This document shows positions 9,599 through 19,127 of a DNA stretch of 59,896 nt, one piece after another. The notes under the pieces are model-generated. The model was not told where the DNA came from. It did not search any database and saw only the letters and a list, made by a program, of their open reading frames with translations. Numbering within the stretch: the first letter of the stretch is position 1; every line of letters starts with the position of its first letter. The stretch is from Staphylococcus lugdunensis (GTDB lineage: Bacteria; Bacillota; Bacilli; Staphylococcales; Staphylococcaceae), in assembly GCF_002901705.1 (NCBI RefSeq), contig NZ_PPPV01000016.1, positions 237,401 through 297,296 on the forward strand, written 5' to 3'. A program made the translations under genes and the position numbers.

Positions 9599-12500
9599 GC
9601 CAATTGACCTCCTTCATTTTTCTCACGGCCACATAGATATCTCTTTGATTGCCAATCGGTCCATAGTAGTTAAAGTGATAGCTTATTTGTGCATATCCAC
9701 CAACCAGCTGTGTCGGTTTTAAATGAATACGAGTTGGTGCATTATGAGAACCTCCTCGCGTATCTGTGATTTCTGAGCCAGGTGTTTCAATATGCTTATC
9801 CTGTGCGTGATACATAAACATTGTTCCTCTAGGCATTCGATGAGATGTGACGGCACGCGCAGTCACAACACCGTTTCTGTTATATACTTCGAGCCAATCA
9901 TTATCACTAATGCCATGCGCCTCGGCATCTTCATTTGATAACCAAACAACAGGTCCACCTCTAAATAATGTCAGCATGTGCTGATTGTCTTGATAAGTCG
10001 AGTGGATATTCCATTTACCATGTGGTGTTAAGTATCGTAATACTAGGGCATCTTGTCCGCCTTTTACTTGTTTATCTCGTGTGCCAAAGACCATCGGCGG
10101 TAATGTCGGTTTGTATACTGGTAAACTTTCACCAAATTGCTGAAATATTTCATGATCAATATAGTAGCTTTGTCTTCCTGTTAATGTTCTGAAAGGAACA
10201 AGTCGTTCGATATTTGTTGTAAACGGTGAATAGCGACGGCCATTTTTATTTGATCCAGGAAAAACGGCAGTTGAAATCACTTCTCTAGGTTGTGCAGTAA
10301 TATTTAAAAATGATAGCTTTTCGGCTTCACGTGCGCTAGAAATATCTTTCAATGGCATACCCGTTTGTTGTTCTAAATCGGTATATGATTTTTGAGATAA
10401 CTTACCATTCGTCGCAGATGAAACATTTAAAATCGCATCAGCCACTTTCCTTGCTGTATCGATACGTGGACGTTGATTTCTGATTGATGTTATGTCGTCA
10501 TCATTCCAAGTTCCTATCATACTTTTTAGTTCCTCATATTGTTCACCCGCATGATAACTCACACCATGCGCACCTATTTTCCCGTTTTCCAACAAAGGTC
10601 CTAACGTAACAAATTTGTTATATATTTGAGTGTAATCCCGTTCAACTACAGTAAAATTAGGCATTGTGCGTCCGGGAACTGCTTCTATTTCTCCTTTAGA
10701 CCAATCTTTGACTTGACCGAATGGTGTTGAAATCTCTTGCTTAGAATCATGACCTAATGGTGTAGTCACAACATCCTTATAAGTACCTGGCAAATAATCT
10801 TTTGCCATTTCTGAAACTGCTTTACTTAATGTCTTATAGATATCCCAATCTGAGCGCGATTCCCATAGTGGATCTATTGCAGGATTGAATGGATGTACGA
10901 AAGGATGCATATCCGTTGATGAGATATCATGCTTTTCATACCAAGTTGCAGCTGGCAACACAATATCTGAATAGAGTGGTGTAGCTGTCATTCTAAAATC
11001 TAATGATACTAATAAATCAAGTTTGCCTATTGTATCGTCTCGCCAAGTAATTTCTTCAGGCTTATCATGCTCATTAGGTTCAGCCATCAAGCCAGATTTA
11101 GTACCTAATAAATGCTTCATAAAATATTCTTGCCCTTTTGCAGAGCTTGAAATTAAATTTGAACGCCAAACAAATAATGTTTTAGGATGATTCTTCTTCA
11201 AATCAGGATCTTCAATTGCAAACTGTGTTTCTTTATTTTTCACGGCATCAACTGCACGTTTAATAATTGCTTCGTTTGACGCATCGCCAGCTTCTTTCGC
11301 CTCTTCTCCAAAGAGTAAGCTGTTTTTATTAAACTGTGGATAAGATGGTAACCAGCCTAAGCGAGCAGCAGTCACATTGTAATCAGCAGGATGCTGGTGC
11401 TTAACATGTTGTGCAAGAGGTGAAGTTAAACTAGCTACATTGGATTCTTCATATTTCCATTGATCAGTCGCAAAATAAAACCAACTTGTACCATTTTGTA
11501 AGCGTGGTGGTGCTTGCCAATCTTTGGCAAAGGCAACCGTATTCCATCCTTCAATAGGACGACATTTTTCTTGTCCAACATAATGTGCCCAGCCTCCACC
11601 ATTTACACCTTGACAGCCACATAACATGACCAAATTTAGAATTGAGCGATAAATGGTGTCAGAATTAAACCAATGATTAATACCTGCACCCATAATAATC
11701 ATCGAGCGACCACCAGTTTCTATCGCATTTTGCGCAAACTCTCGTGCAATTTGAGTCACAGTCGATGCTTTAACACCAGTAATTGATTCCTGCCAAGCTG
11801 GTGTATACTTGGATTGCTGGTCATCATAGGATGTTGCCTCCATGGCATGATTGAAACGCTGTATACCATACTGACTGACCATCAAATCATAAACTGTCGT
11901 CACTTGAACGTTTTGACCATTGGCTAACTGTAACGTGTATGTTGGAATTGGTCGCTTAAAGATTCCATCACCATCGCTATCAAAATATGGAAATTGAATG
12001 GTTTTGATGTCATATTCAGTATTCGCCATCGTCAGTGTTGGATTGATTGTTTGACCATCATCAGTTTCCAATTTAAGATTCCATTGTTTACCTTCTTCCC
12101 AACGTTGTCCCATCGTGCCATTAGGTACCACAAACTGTTGGCTCTCTAAATCATAAATCATTGGCTTCCATTCATTATTGTCACTGTCAATACCTAAGTC
12201 ACTTGCACGTAAAAATCGCCCTGCTTTATAGCCTTGCTTATCTTGGTCTAACATAATAACAAACGGCATATCCGTATACTGTTTGGCATAATTAATAAAC
12301 ATTTCATTCGGCTCATTTTGGTAAAATTCTTGTAAAATCACGTGTGTCATCGCCTGAGCAATTGCAGCATCAGTACCTGGATGCGGTGCCAGCCAGTTGT
12401 CGGCAAACTTTACGTTTTCAGCATAATCCGGAGCGACCGAAATAACTTTAGTTCCTTTATAACGTACTTCGGTCATAAAATGCGCGTCCGGTGTACGTGT

Positions 12501-13271
12501 AAGAGGTACGTTTGATCCCCACATAATAATGTAAGCTGCATTGAACCAATCACTTGATTCTGGTACATCTGTTTGTTCACCCCATATTTGTGGTGATGCA
12601 GGTGGTAGGTCAGCATACCAATCATAAAAACTCAACATTTCTCCACCTAATAAACTAATAAATCTAGCTCCAGCAGCATAACTAATCATCGACATAGCTG
12701 GAATAGGTGTAAATCCAGCAATTCGGTCTGGTCCGTCTTTTTTTATCGTATATAAAAGCTGCGCCGCAATGATATCTGTGACATCTTTCCAACTAGCTCT
12801 GACGTGTCCACCCATACCTCTTGCTGATTTATATTGCTTAGCTTTTTCTTCATCTTCAACTATTGAGGCCCATGCTGCAATGCGATTACCGTTGTTTTCT
12901 TCAAGTGCTGTAGTCCATAAATCCAATAGTTTACCTCTAATATAAGGATATTTAACACGCAACGGACTATACTCATACCAAGAAAATGATGCACCACGAG
13001 GACAACCTCTTGGTTCAAATTCAGGCATATCCGGACCACAACTTGGATAGTCAGTTTGTTGATTTTCCCAAGTAATCACGCCATTCTTCACAAAAACTTT
13101 CCAGGAACATGATCCTGTACAATTGACCCCATGCGTAGTACGAACGACTTTGTCATGGCTCCAACGTTCACGATACATTTTCTCCCATTCTCTGCTTTTA
13201 CTTTCTAAAATGGACCAATTACCGTTAAATTTTTCAGTTGGCTTAAAAAAGTTCAATCCAAATTTCCCCAT
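9588..13271 (-). CDS. narG: NarG, molybdenum catalytic subunit of nitrate reductase
   Basis: A 1227-residue DMSO-reductase-family enzyme reducing nitrate to nitrite. The N-terminus has the His-Cys3 [4Fe-4S] site (H47, C51, C55 and a later Cys in YPSCGPD). The molybdenum-ligand aspartate is in YDWYADLPPASP (near residue 222). There is no twin-arginine signal, so like its relatives it faces the cytosol. GGAGGACA precedes ATG. It is the first gene of narGHJI-nreABC. Degenerate Rex-like and NreC-like palindromes lie 70-115 bp upstream. Nearly identical to S. aureus NarG as far as I can recall. Confidence 0.96.
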   Translation of the reverse strand: MGKFGLNFFKPTEKFNGNWSILESKSREWEKMYRERWSHDKVVRTTHGVNCTGSCSWKVFVKNGVITWENQQTDYPSCGPDMPEFEPRGCPRGASFSWYEYSPLRVKYPYIRGKLLDLWTTALEENNGNRIAAWASIVEDEEKAKQYKSARGMGGHVRASWKDVTDIIAAQLLYTIKKDGPDRIAGFTPIPAMSMISYAAGARFISLLGGEMLSFYDWYADLPPASPQIWGEQTDVPESSDWFNAAYIIMWGSNVPLTRTPDAHFMTEVRYKGTKVISVAPDYAENVKFADNWLAPHPGTDAAIAQAMTHVILQEFYQNEPNEMFINYAKQYTDMPFVIMLDQDKQGYKAGRFLRASDLGIDSDNNEWKPMIYDLESQQFVVPNGTMGQRWEEGKQWNLKLETDDGQTINPTLTMANTEYDIKTIQFPYFDSDGDGIFKRPIPTYTLQLANGQNVQVTTVYDLMVSQYGIQRFNHAMEATSYDDQQSKYTPAWQESITGVKASTVTQIAREFAQNAIETGGRSMIIMGAGINHWFNSDTIYRSILNLVMLCGCQGVNGGGWAHYVGQEKCRPIEGWNTVAFAKDWQAPPRLQNGTSWFYFATDQWKYEESNVASLTSPLAQHVKHQHPADYNVTAARLGWLPSYPQFNKNSLLFGEEAKEAGDASNEAIIKRAVDAVKNKETQFAIEDPDLKKNHPKTLFVWRSNLISSSAKGQEYFMKHLLGTKSGLMAEPNEHDKPEEITWRDDTIGKLDLLVSLDFRMTATPLYSDIVLPAATWYEKHDISSTDMHPFVHPFNPAIDPLWESRSDWDIYKTLSKAVSEMAKDYLPGTYKDVVTTPLGHDSKQEISTPFGQVKDWSKGEIEAVPGRTMPNFTVVERDYTQIYNKFVTLGPLLENGKIGAHGVSYHAGEQYEELKSMIGTWNDDDITSIRNQRPRIDTARKVADAILNVSSATNGKLSQKSYTDLEQQTGMPLKDISSAREAEKLSFLNITAQPREVISTAVFPGSNKNGRRYSPFTTNIERLVPFRTLTGRQSYYIDHEIFQQFGESLPVYKPTLPPMVFGTRDKQVKGGQDALVLRYLTPHGKWNIHSTYQDNQHMLTLFRGGPVVWLSNEDAEAHGISDNDWLEVYNRNGVVTARAVTSHRMPRGTMFMYHAQDKHIETPGSEITDTRGGSHNAPTRIHLKPTQLVGGYAQISYHFNYYGPIGNQRDIYVAVRKMKEVNWLED

Positions 13272-13341
13272 CTATATGTCCTCCCGTAAAAGGTTTAACA
13301 CGAGTGCTACATTCAACATTCATATCATTGTCTTAGTTACA

Positions 13342-13359
13342 TTGTATATTTTTTCACAA
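13342..13359. promoter_or_regulatory. Rex-like operator upstream of narG
   Basis: TTGTATATTTTTTCACAA differs at two positions of the left arm from the Rex palindrome TTGTGA-N6-TCACAA. It is 12 bp from the NreC-like box. Rex is the NADH/NAD+-responsive repressor of fermentative and nitrate genes in S. aureus. Confidence 0.6.
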
Positions 13360-13370
13360 AGTTCTAATAT

Positions 13371-13384
13371 TAGGGAATTGCCTA
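13371..13384. promoter_or_regulatory. NreC-like box upstream of narG
   Basis: TAGGGAATTGCCTA has one mismatch to the NreC palindrome TAGGG-N4-CCCTA described for S. carnosus. It is centred about 106 bp before the narG start codon. Confidence 0.7.
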
Positions 13385-13417
13385 ATTGCCTTAGTTGAAA
13401 CCCTAAATTTTCAAAAA

Positions 13418-13520
13418 TAAAAAGAAGCGAGACAGAATTCATAATGACTTCTGTCCCGCCCCGGCGAGTTTAACTGCCAATATATAGTTTATAGCCTAAA
13501 ACATAGTGATGTCCCAGACT
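13418..13520. repeat. Family A intergenic repeat, short copy (nirBD-sumT / narG gap)
   Basis: Contains 'gacagaattcataatga', 'ctgtcccgccccggcga', 'ctgccaatatatag' and 'gatgtcccagact', the landmark blocks of the dispersed repeat. The middle block ('gactaggattgaaaa...caagctt') found in longer copies is missing. It lies just past the sumT stop and may act as that operon's terminator. Confidence 0.75.
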
Positions 13521-13525
13521 CACAC

Positions 13526-14458
13526 TTACTCCATATAGATATAATCACACTGATGTTGTGCGATGATATGTTGAAATAAATCGTGCTGACTTTGATGTGC
13601 TGTCTTACTTGGTTGTATCAGACATGGTGTTCCTATATCTGCTAAATGTTCAGCTTGTATTAGCGCCTGTTCTTTTTCACCTACGAGTATCTTTAATATG
13701 CTATCTCTGCTGTTAGCCTTAGGTATTTGTGACATATGTTCTACGATAGGACCAACCAAACAAATGCCAGGTTGTCCTTCTAAATTTATCTTAGTTAATT
13801 GCGCTTCGATGGTTGATAAACGCCCTATTACGGTTGTTTCGTTATACCAAGAAGCATTAAAAATCACTGCAATTGGATAATCTTCAGTTGATACCGCAGT
13901 AATTTGTTGAATAATATGCCCTAAACGCTTAACTCCCATATAAATGGCAAGTGTACCACCATTGTGTAAATTTCTAATATCTGTTTCATTGCTGACATCA
14001 TCTTTGAAATGCCCTGTTGAAAAAGTGACACTTGGTGCAACTTGACGCATCGTTAGTCCGACATTCATAGTTGCTGCTGCAGCACTCGCAGACGTAATGC
14101 CTGGGACAATTTCTACTTCTATCGCTTGTTGTTTTAATGCCTCAAGCTCTTCATAAACACGACCAAATATCGCAGGATCACCACCTTTTAATCTAACAAC
14201 ATGTTTATATTGATGTGCCGCAGCAATCATTTTATGATTAATCTGTACTTGTTGAATGTGTTTATGGTATGGCTTTTTACCGACATTAACGAAGACTGCT
14301 TTCTCTGACGCATACTGTAAAATAAGTGGATTGACTAAACGGTCATACAATATAATATCCGCTTCTCTAATTAAACGTTCGGCTTGTTTCGTTAATAAAT
14401 TAGGATTTCCTGGACCAGCGCCTACAAGATATACCTTGCCACCATTGGCTATAGACAT
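13526..14458 (-). CDS. sumT: Uroporphyrinogen-III C-methyltransferase (siroheme synthesis)
   Basis: A 310-residue SAM-dependent methyltransferase making precorrin-2, the precursor of siroheme used by NirB. Motifs: VGAGPGNPNLLT (residues 12-23), LKGGDPAIFGR (near 93), PGITSASAAAA (near 121). The catalytic core takes about 240 residues; the extra 60-70 at the C-terminus (from about 245) have no recognised domain, and are not a CysG-type oxidase because that would be N-terminal. It overlaps nirD by 10 bp and is the last gene of nirB-nirD-sumT. Equivalent staphylococcal genes are also called nasF or cobA. Confidence 0.9.
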   Translation of the reverse strand: MSIANGGKVYLVGAGPGNPNLLTKQAERLIREADIILYDRLVNPLILQYASEKAVFVNVGKKPYHKHIQQVQINHKMIAAAHQYKHVVRLKGGDPAIFGRVYEELEALKQQAIEVEIVPGITSASAAAATMNVGLTMRQVAPSVTFSTGHFKDDVSNETDIRNLHNGGTLAIYMGVKRLGHIIQQITAVSTEDYPIAVIFNASWYNETTVIGRLSTIEAQLTKINLEGQPGICLVGPIVEHMSQIPKANSRDSILKILVGEKEQALIQAEHLADIGTPCLIQPSKTAHQSQHDLFQHIIAQHQCDYIYME

Positions 14459-14763
14459 ACGTAGACATCTCCGTCAATGACTTCTACTGGATATACGGTT
14501 ACACAACCTTCATCAGGTTCTTGAACTTCACCAGATGCTAAATCAATTTTTTGATCATGCAGGGGACAGTATACATATTCACCACTGACCGTTCCTTCTG
14601 ACAAAGGACCTTGTTTGTGCGGACAAACATTATGAATAGCATGAATATGACCACTTTCAGTTAGAAATATACCTATTTCATTACCATCAACAATGACCTT
14701 TTTCCCTATTAAAGGTGTTAAATCATCGATTGTTAATACTTTTACTTTTTCTCCTGTTCTCAT
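14449..14763 (-). CDS. nirD: NirD, Rieske-type small subunit of nitrite reductase
   Basis: A 104-residue protein with Rieske [2Fe-2S] ligands in VCPHKQGPLSEG and YCPLHDQKI (C-x-H ... C-x2-H). Many NirD proteins have lost the ligands; here they are kept. It partners NirB in NADH-dependent reduction of nitrite to ammonium. The start ATG is preceded by GAAGGTG. It sits 3 bp after nirB and overlaps sumT by 10 bp. Confidence 0.92.
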   Translation of the reverse strand: MRTGEKVKVLTIDDLTPLIGKKVIVDGNEIGIFLTESGHIHAIHNVCPHKQGPLSEGTVSGEYVYCPLHDQKIDLASGEVQEPDEGCVTVYPVEVIDGDVYVCL

Positions 14764-14766
14764 CGT

Positions 14767-17172
14767 TTACACCTTCTCAACTTCAAAGATTTTTTGTGCA
14801 TGTTTATTGTGAACAATTGCTTGCCAAGGTTCTTCTGAAACTGCTTGTTTCGCATCCATGATACGTGTATATAATGCATCTTGTCTTTCAGGATCCAACA
14901 ACACTGCTTTAACATTATCGAAACCTAAACGCTCTAACCAAGGAGCTGTACGCTCTGCATACACACCTGTTTCACGGTAATATTGCATCAATGCACCGCA
15001 AAGTTTAATCACTTCATCTTCTGTAGCTACAGTCGTTAAGAATTGACCTTTGGTTACTTCTGTACCACCGTTACCACCAATATAAATCTGGAAGCCATTT
15101 TCAACAGAAATAACACCAAAGTCTTTAACCCCTGATTCTACACAACTTCTTGGACAACCTGACACACCCATTTTAAATTTATGTGGTGTGTCGATATATT
15201 CAAATGTTTTTTCTAAACGAATTCCTAAACGCGTCGTATATTGTGTCCCAAATCGACAAAACTCTTTACCAACACAGCTTTTAACAGAACGAGTTTTCTT
15301 TCCATAGGCAGATGCAGAACGCATGCCTAAATCTTGCCATACTTGTGGTAATTGTTCTTTTTTCAATCCATATAATCCGATACGTTGTGAACCAGTAACT
15401 TTAACTAGCGGTACATCATATTTTTTGGCTACTTGTCCAAGACGTATCAATTGATCTGCATCTGTGACGCCTCCACGCATTTGAGGTATGACTGAAAACG
15501 TACCATCATTTTGAATATTGGCATGATAGCGTTCATTAGCAAAACGTGACTCACGTTCATCTGCATGTTCATGAGGATAGACCATATTTAAATAGTAATT
15601 AATAGCTGGTCGACATTTAGGACAACCATTTTTATCTTTAAAGTTCAAGACATGTCTCACTTCTTTAGATGTCTTTAAGCCTTTAGCTCTAATTTGTGTG
15701 ACGATTTGATCTCTAGTCAGTTCTGTACAGGCACAGATTCCTGTTGGCTTAGCAGCGTAAAAGCCATCACCAAGCGTATACTCTAGAATTTGGCTGATTT
15801 GCCCTTTGCATTTTCCGCATGAATTACCCGCTTTAGTCATTTTAGTCACTTCTGCCACAGACGTTAAACCTTTAGATTTAATTGCATTTACAATGGTGCC
15901 TTTATCTACACCATTACAACCACATATCGTTTCGTCATCGCTCATATCAGCAATTGATAAACCAGCATCGGCACCTTTTTTCTGTAATAGTGCCATTAAC
16001 GTATAATCTTCAAGTGATTCATGCTTTTTCATCATGCTATAAAACCTAGAGCCATCGTCCGTATCACCGTATAGTACAGCTCCCACAACCGCTTGATCTT
16101 TTAAAAATACTTTTTTATAAACGTTATCTACGCTATTAAATGCTTCTATACCGTGTACGTCTTCATCTTCAACAATTTGTCCAGCACTGTATAAATCGCA
16201 CCCAGATACTTTTAAGGATGTGAATGTTGTTGAGCCATGATAGCCCTCTGTTTTTCTACCAGTTAAATAATCGGCTAACACTTTGCCTTGTTCATATAAA
16301 GGAGCAACAAGTCCATATACGTGTCCTTGATGCTCAGCACACTCTCCAACAGCATAAATATGTGCATCACTCGTTTGTAAATAATCATTAACGACAATAC
16401 CTCTGTTGACCTCTAGTCCAGCATCACGGGCAACTTGCACATAAGGTCTGATACCCACTGCCATCACAATAAGGTCTGTTTCTATCACACGACCATCTGC
16501 TAATTTAATAGCTTCAACATCATCTTGACCAATAATTTCTTGTGAGTTCGCTTGTAACTCAATCTTCATACCTTGTTGTTCCAAATCCGCTTTGAGTAAT
16601 GCGCCCGCCTTTGCATCTAATTGCATTTCCATCAACCAATCTGCTAGATGTAAGACAGTAACTTCCATGCCTTGATCTAATAATCCACGCGCACATTCTA
16701 ATCCAAGAAGACCGCCTCCAATAACGACGGCACGTTTTTTCGTTTGTGCAATTGTCATCATTTGTTCAGTATCTTTAATCGTTCTCCAACCGATTACACT
16801 TGGCAAATCAGCCCCTGGAATAGGTAATACAAAAGCTGATGAGCCTGTGGCAAAGATACAAATATCATAAGAAACCGTTAGCCCTTTTGATGTTACAACA
16901 TATTGTCCTTCGCGATTAACGTGCTCAACTGGGTCATCGATAATTAAGTTAATATCATGCGCTTTGTACCAATCAAATGGATTCATAATTGTGTCGTCAA
17001 TCGTCATTTTATTTTGTAAAATATTGGATAGCATGATGCGATTATAGTTAGGATAAGGTTCTTTACCAATCACTGTAATGTCAAAGGTTGAATCGGAACG
17101 CTCTAGTATTTCTTCTATCGTGCGTATACCTGCCATACCATTACCTATCAACACTAATTTTTGCTTAGCCAT
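14767..17172 (-). CDS. nirB: NirB, NADH-dependent assimilatory-type nitrite reductase large subunit
   Basis: An 801-residue flavo-siroheme enzyme. In order: FAD/NAD(P)-binding reductase (1-~320, GNGMAGIRTIEEI at the N-terminus, second Rossmann GGGLLGLECARGL near 152); two BFD-type [2Fe-2S] pieces (CGCNGVDKG...CGKCKGQ near 420-455 and CACTELTRD...CPKCRP near 483-525); ferredoxin half-domain and siroheme/[4Fe-4S] site with CVGKEFCRFG and GCPRSCVE (near 635-680). It reduces nitrite from NarGHI to ammonium and helps re-oxidise NADH. Its promoter region carries perfect Rex and NreC palindromes. Also called nasD in staphylococci. Confidence 0.95.
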   Translation of the reverse strand: MAKQKLVLIGNGMAGIRTIEEILERSDSTFDITVIGKEPYPNYNRIMLSNILQNKMTIDDTIMNPFDWYKAHDINLIIDDPVEHVNREGQYVVTSKGLTVSYDICIFATGSSAFVLPIPGADLPSVIGWRTIKDTEQMMTIAQTKKRAVVIGGGLLGLECARGLLDQGMEVTVLHLADWLMEMQLDAKAGALLKADLEQQGMKIELQANSQEIIGQDDVEAIKLADGRVIETDLIVMAVGIRPYVQVARDAGLEVNRGIVVNDYLQTSDAHIYAVGECAEHQGHVYGLVAPLYEQGKVLADYLTGRKTEGYHGSTTFTSLKVSGCDLYSAGQIVEDEDVHGIEAFNSVDNVYKKVFLKDQAVVGAVLYGDTDDGSRFYSMMKKHESLEDYTLMALLQKKGADAGLSIADMSDDETICGCNGVDKGTIVNAIKSKGLTSVAEVTKMTKAGNSCGKCKGQISQILEYTLGDGFYAAKPTGICACTELTRDQIVTQIRAKGLKTSKEVRHVLNFKDKNGCPKCRPAINYYLNMVYPHEHADERESRFANERYHANIQNDGTFSVIPQMRGGVTDADQLIRLGQVAKKYDVPLVKVTGSQRIGLYGLKKEQLPQVWQDLGMRSASAYGKKTRSVKSCVGKEFCRFGTQYTTRLGIRLEKTFEYIDTPHKFKMGVSGCPRSCVESGVKDFGVISVENGFQIYIGGNGGTEVTKGQFLTTVATEDEVIKLCGALMQYYRETGVYAERTAPWLERLGFDNVKAVLLDPERQDALYTRIMDAKQAVSEEPWQAIVHNKHAQKIFEVEKV

Positions 17173-17298
17173 AATGTCGCCCCTTTTAATCTTTTAAAGA
17201 TTGCTGGAAATACCTATGCCCTTAAAGGTTCATTAACTTGATTAATAATATTCCAGCTATCACTTTTCAATTTTATTGTAGACCAATACAGGCCATTT

Positions 17299-17316
17299 TT
17301 GTGAATAAAATCACAA
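17299..17316. promoter_or_regulatory. Perfect Rex operator upstream of nirB
   Basis: TTGTGAATAAAATCACAA has exact TTGTGA/TCACAA arms with a 6-bp AT spacer, the staphylococcal Rex consensus. It is 3 bp from the NreC palindrome, so repressor and activator could hinder or touch each other. Confidence 0.85.
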
Positions 17317-17319
17317 AAT

Positions 17320-17333
17320 TAGGGAATTCCCTA
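17320..17333. promoter_or_regulatory. Perfect NreC box upstream of nirB
   Basis: TAGGGAATTCCCTA matches TAGGG-N4-CCCTA exactly. It is centred about 154 bp before the nirB start, leaving a fairly long leader. Confidence 0.85.
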
Positions 17334-17337
17334 ACAT

Positions 17338-17378
17338 AAAAAAACAACCAATAAAGTGCGAAACTTTACTGATTGTTA
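17338..17378 (-). terminator. Terminator after nirR
   Basis: Arms 'aacaaccaataaagt' and 'actttactgattgtt', with seven T following on the minus strand. It isolates nirR from the nirB promoter. Confidence 0.85.
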
Positions 17379-17403
17379 CTGATATCATCTTTAATTATTT
17401 TCT

Positions 17404-18123
17404 TTAAAATGATAATTCCTCAAGACGTGCGCTAATAATATCTTTCAAAAGCGGATCGAAATTCAGAGATGGTGTAATAAGCAATTCTGATTGTATGTCC
17501 ATTTGCGCGATTAGTTTTTTTACTTTATTCACTAAGCGTCCATCATATAAAAACATTGGCACGATAATTAACTTGGAAAAGCGCTTAGCTAACTTATCCA
17601 AATCATTTTTAAAGCTTATATCGCCATACAATGTTCTGGAGAATACAGGATAATCTGTAGCTAGCTGATGATTAAAGGTTTCTAATTCATCATGTGCTTG
17701 TGTATAAGAGCGACTACCATGTGCGATTAAAACAACTGCTACTTTACCTTTGTCATCTTTGTCGATATGAACTTGTTCAATGCGTTGTTGAATAATTTCC
17801 TGCATTAATGCATGCGTTCCTAAAGGCTGACTTAAGCGATAGTTAATATTTGGATGTTGCTCCTTTATTTGTGCTAATATTTCTGGAATATCCACTAAAT
17901 AATGCATGGCAGAAAAAATGAGTAGTGGCACAATTTTAAATTCTGTTTCTCCTTGATTCAAATAATGCGTCATGATGCGTGAAATACTTTTTTCTTCACT
18001 TTCAATAAACGCCAAATCATATGGATAGCTTTCATGCTCTAACAATTGAGCCACAAAGCCTGTTAATGCCTCATTTTGATTTCCTTGACGCATGCCATGT
18101 GCGACTAAAATATTCGCTACCAT
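17404..18123 (-). CDS. nirR: NirR / sirohydrochlorin chelatase (CbiX/SirB type)
   Basis: A 239-residue protein with two CbiX-like halves, each opening with a chelatase motif: NILVAHGMRQGN at the N-terminus and VVLIAHGSRSYTQAHDEL in the middle. It should insert Fe2+ into sirohydrochlorin to finish the siroheme used by NirB. I chose the ATG at 18123, which has GGGGGA just upstream; the ATG at 18141 has no ribosome site. It has its own promoter (18162-18190) and terminator, so it may be expressed apart from nirBD. The name nirR is the staphylococcal usage; it is an enzyme, not a regulator, by sequence. Confidence 0.88.
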   Translation of the reverse strand: MVANILVAHGMRQGNQNEALTGFVAQLLEHESYPYDLAFIESEEKSISRIMTHYLNQGETEFKIVPLLIFSAMHYLVDIPEILAQIKEQHPNINYRLSQPLGTHALMQEIIQQRIEQVHIDKDDKGKVAVVLIAHGSRSYTQAHDELETFNHQLATDYPVFSRTLYGDISFKNDLDKLAKRFSKLIIVPMFLYDGRLVNKVKKLIAQMDIQSELLITPSLNFDPLLKDIISARLEELSF

Positions 18124-18161
18124 CGTATCCCCCCGATACATGATTAATAATGTTGATTAAA

Positions 18162-18190
18162 ATAATAAGATTTAATGTATCATAAGTCAA
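18162..18190 (-). promoter_or_regulatory. Sigma-A promoter of nirR
   Basis: On the minus strand, TTGACT (18185-18190), a 17-bp spacer and TATTAT (18162-18167), placed about 40 bp before the chosen start. Confidence 0.75.
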
Positions 18191-18199
18191 TATTTTTCT

Positions 18200-18242
18200 A
18201 AAAAAGGAGCGTAACGTCCTACATAAAAGTCTGTTACACTCC
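18200..18242 (-). terminator. Terminator after nirC
   Basis: Arms 'ggagcgtaac' and 'gttacactcc' with a T-run on the minus strand, immediately upstream of the nirR promoter. Confidence 0.8.
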
Positions 18243-18308
18243 AAAGCTGTATTTAGAATTTCTAAAATATAATCTATATATTTCATTATAGCATCTATAT
18301 CATTTTAA

Positions 18309-19127
18309 TTATTTAACTAAACTATCTCGTGTACCATTCAGGTATGCATATACGAAACCAATAAAGATACCGCCACCTATATAGTTACCAATAAATGCAA
18401 AAACAACATTTTTCAATACACCTAACCATGACAAAGCATCCAAATTAAAGAAAGCCATACCTGCATATAATCCTGTATTAAAGACAACGTGTTCATAACC
18501 CATAAAGACAAAGACAATCACGCCACACGCAATGAAGAATGCTTTTGCTAAACCTTCTTTAAACTTCATAGAGACAAAAATACCAATATTGATAAAGAAG
18601 TTACAAAAAATAGCTTTAACTAAAATATTGTACCATGTCGAATCAATCGTTTTCTTATGTACCAATGCCGTTAAGCTTTGAATCATTTCAGGTGTCATAA
18701 TATGCGCAAATTTCATCAAGAAAAATAAAAAAATCCCACCAATAATATTACCAATAAAACAAAAAGTAACCACTTTCATTATTTTAGACATAGAAATCAC
18801 TTTATAATACCAACCCACAGTCAAGTACATAAAATTACTCGTCAATAGTTCTGAATTAGTTAATACGATCAATACTAAGGCTAAGCTAAATGCGATTGCA
18901 CCAAGCAAATTAACCAGCCCGTCATTTGTTCCGGCAAACTGTGTCTTAACAGCAAACATAAATACTGTTACAATCGCCAATAAAAAGCCAGCCATGATTG
19001 CTTTTACCATATATCTCCCTGGCGTCTTATCAAGCATGACTTCCTTCATTTGCACTTGTCCAGCTGCACTTTCAATTTGTGCACGTGTCGCATGTGTGTC
19101 ATCAAGTGTCTTTGCATTTTTTAACAT
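18309..19127 (-). CDS. nirC: NirC, formate/nitrite transporter (FNT) family
   Basis: A 272-residue FNT channel with six membrane helices, predicted to move nitrite (or formate) across the membrane. FNT features include the broken-helix region near 'LLTSNFMYLTVGWY' (residue 92 on) and 'GMAFFNLDALSWLGVL...NYIGGGIFIGFVYAYL' near the C-terminus. An AGGAGGAAG ribosome site precedes ATG. It is a single-gene transcript upstream of nirR/nirBD; the context favours nitrite export or import during nitrate respiration. No Rex palindrome was spotted in its own upstream region. Confidence 0.9.
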   Translation of the reverse strand: MLKNAKTLDDTHATRAQIESAAGQVQMKEVMLDKTPGRYMVKAIMAGFLLAIVTVFMFAVKTQFAGTNDGLVNLLGAIAFSLALVLIVLTNSELLTSNFMYLTVGWYYKVISMSKIMKVVTFCFIGNIIGGIFLFFLMKFAHIMTPEMIQSLTALVHKKTIDSTWYNILVKAIFCNFFINIGIFVSMKFKEGLAKAFFIACGVIVFVFMGYEHVVFNTGLYAGMAFFNLDALSWLGVLKNVVFAFIGNYIGGGIFIGFVYAYLNGTRDSLVK

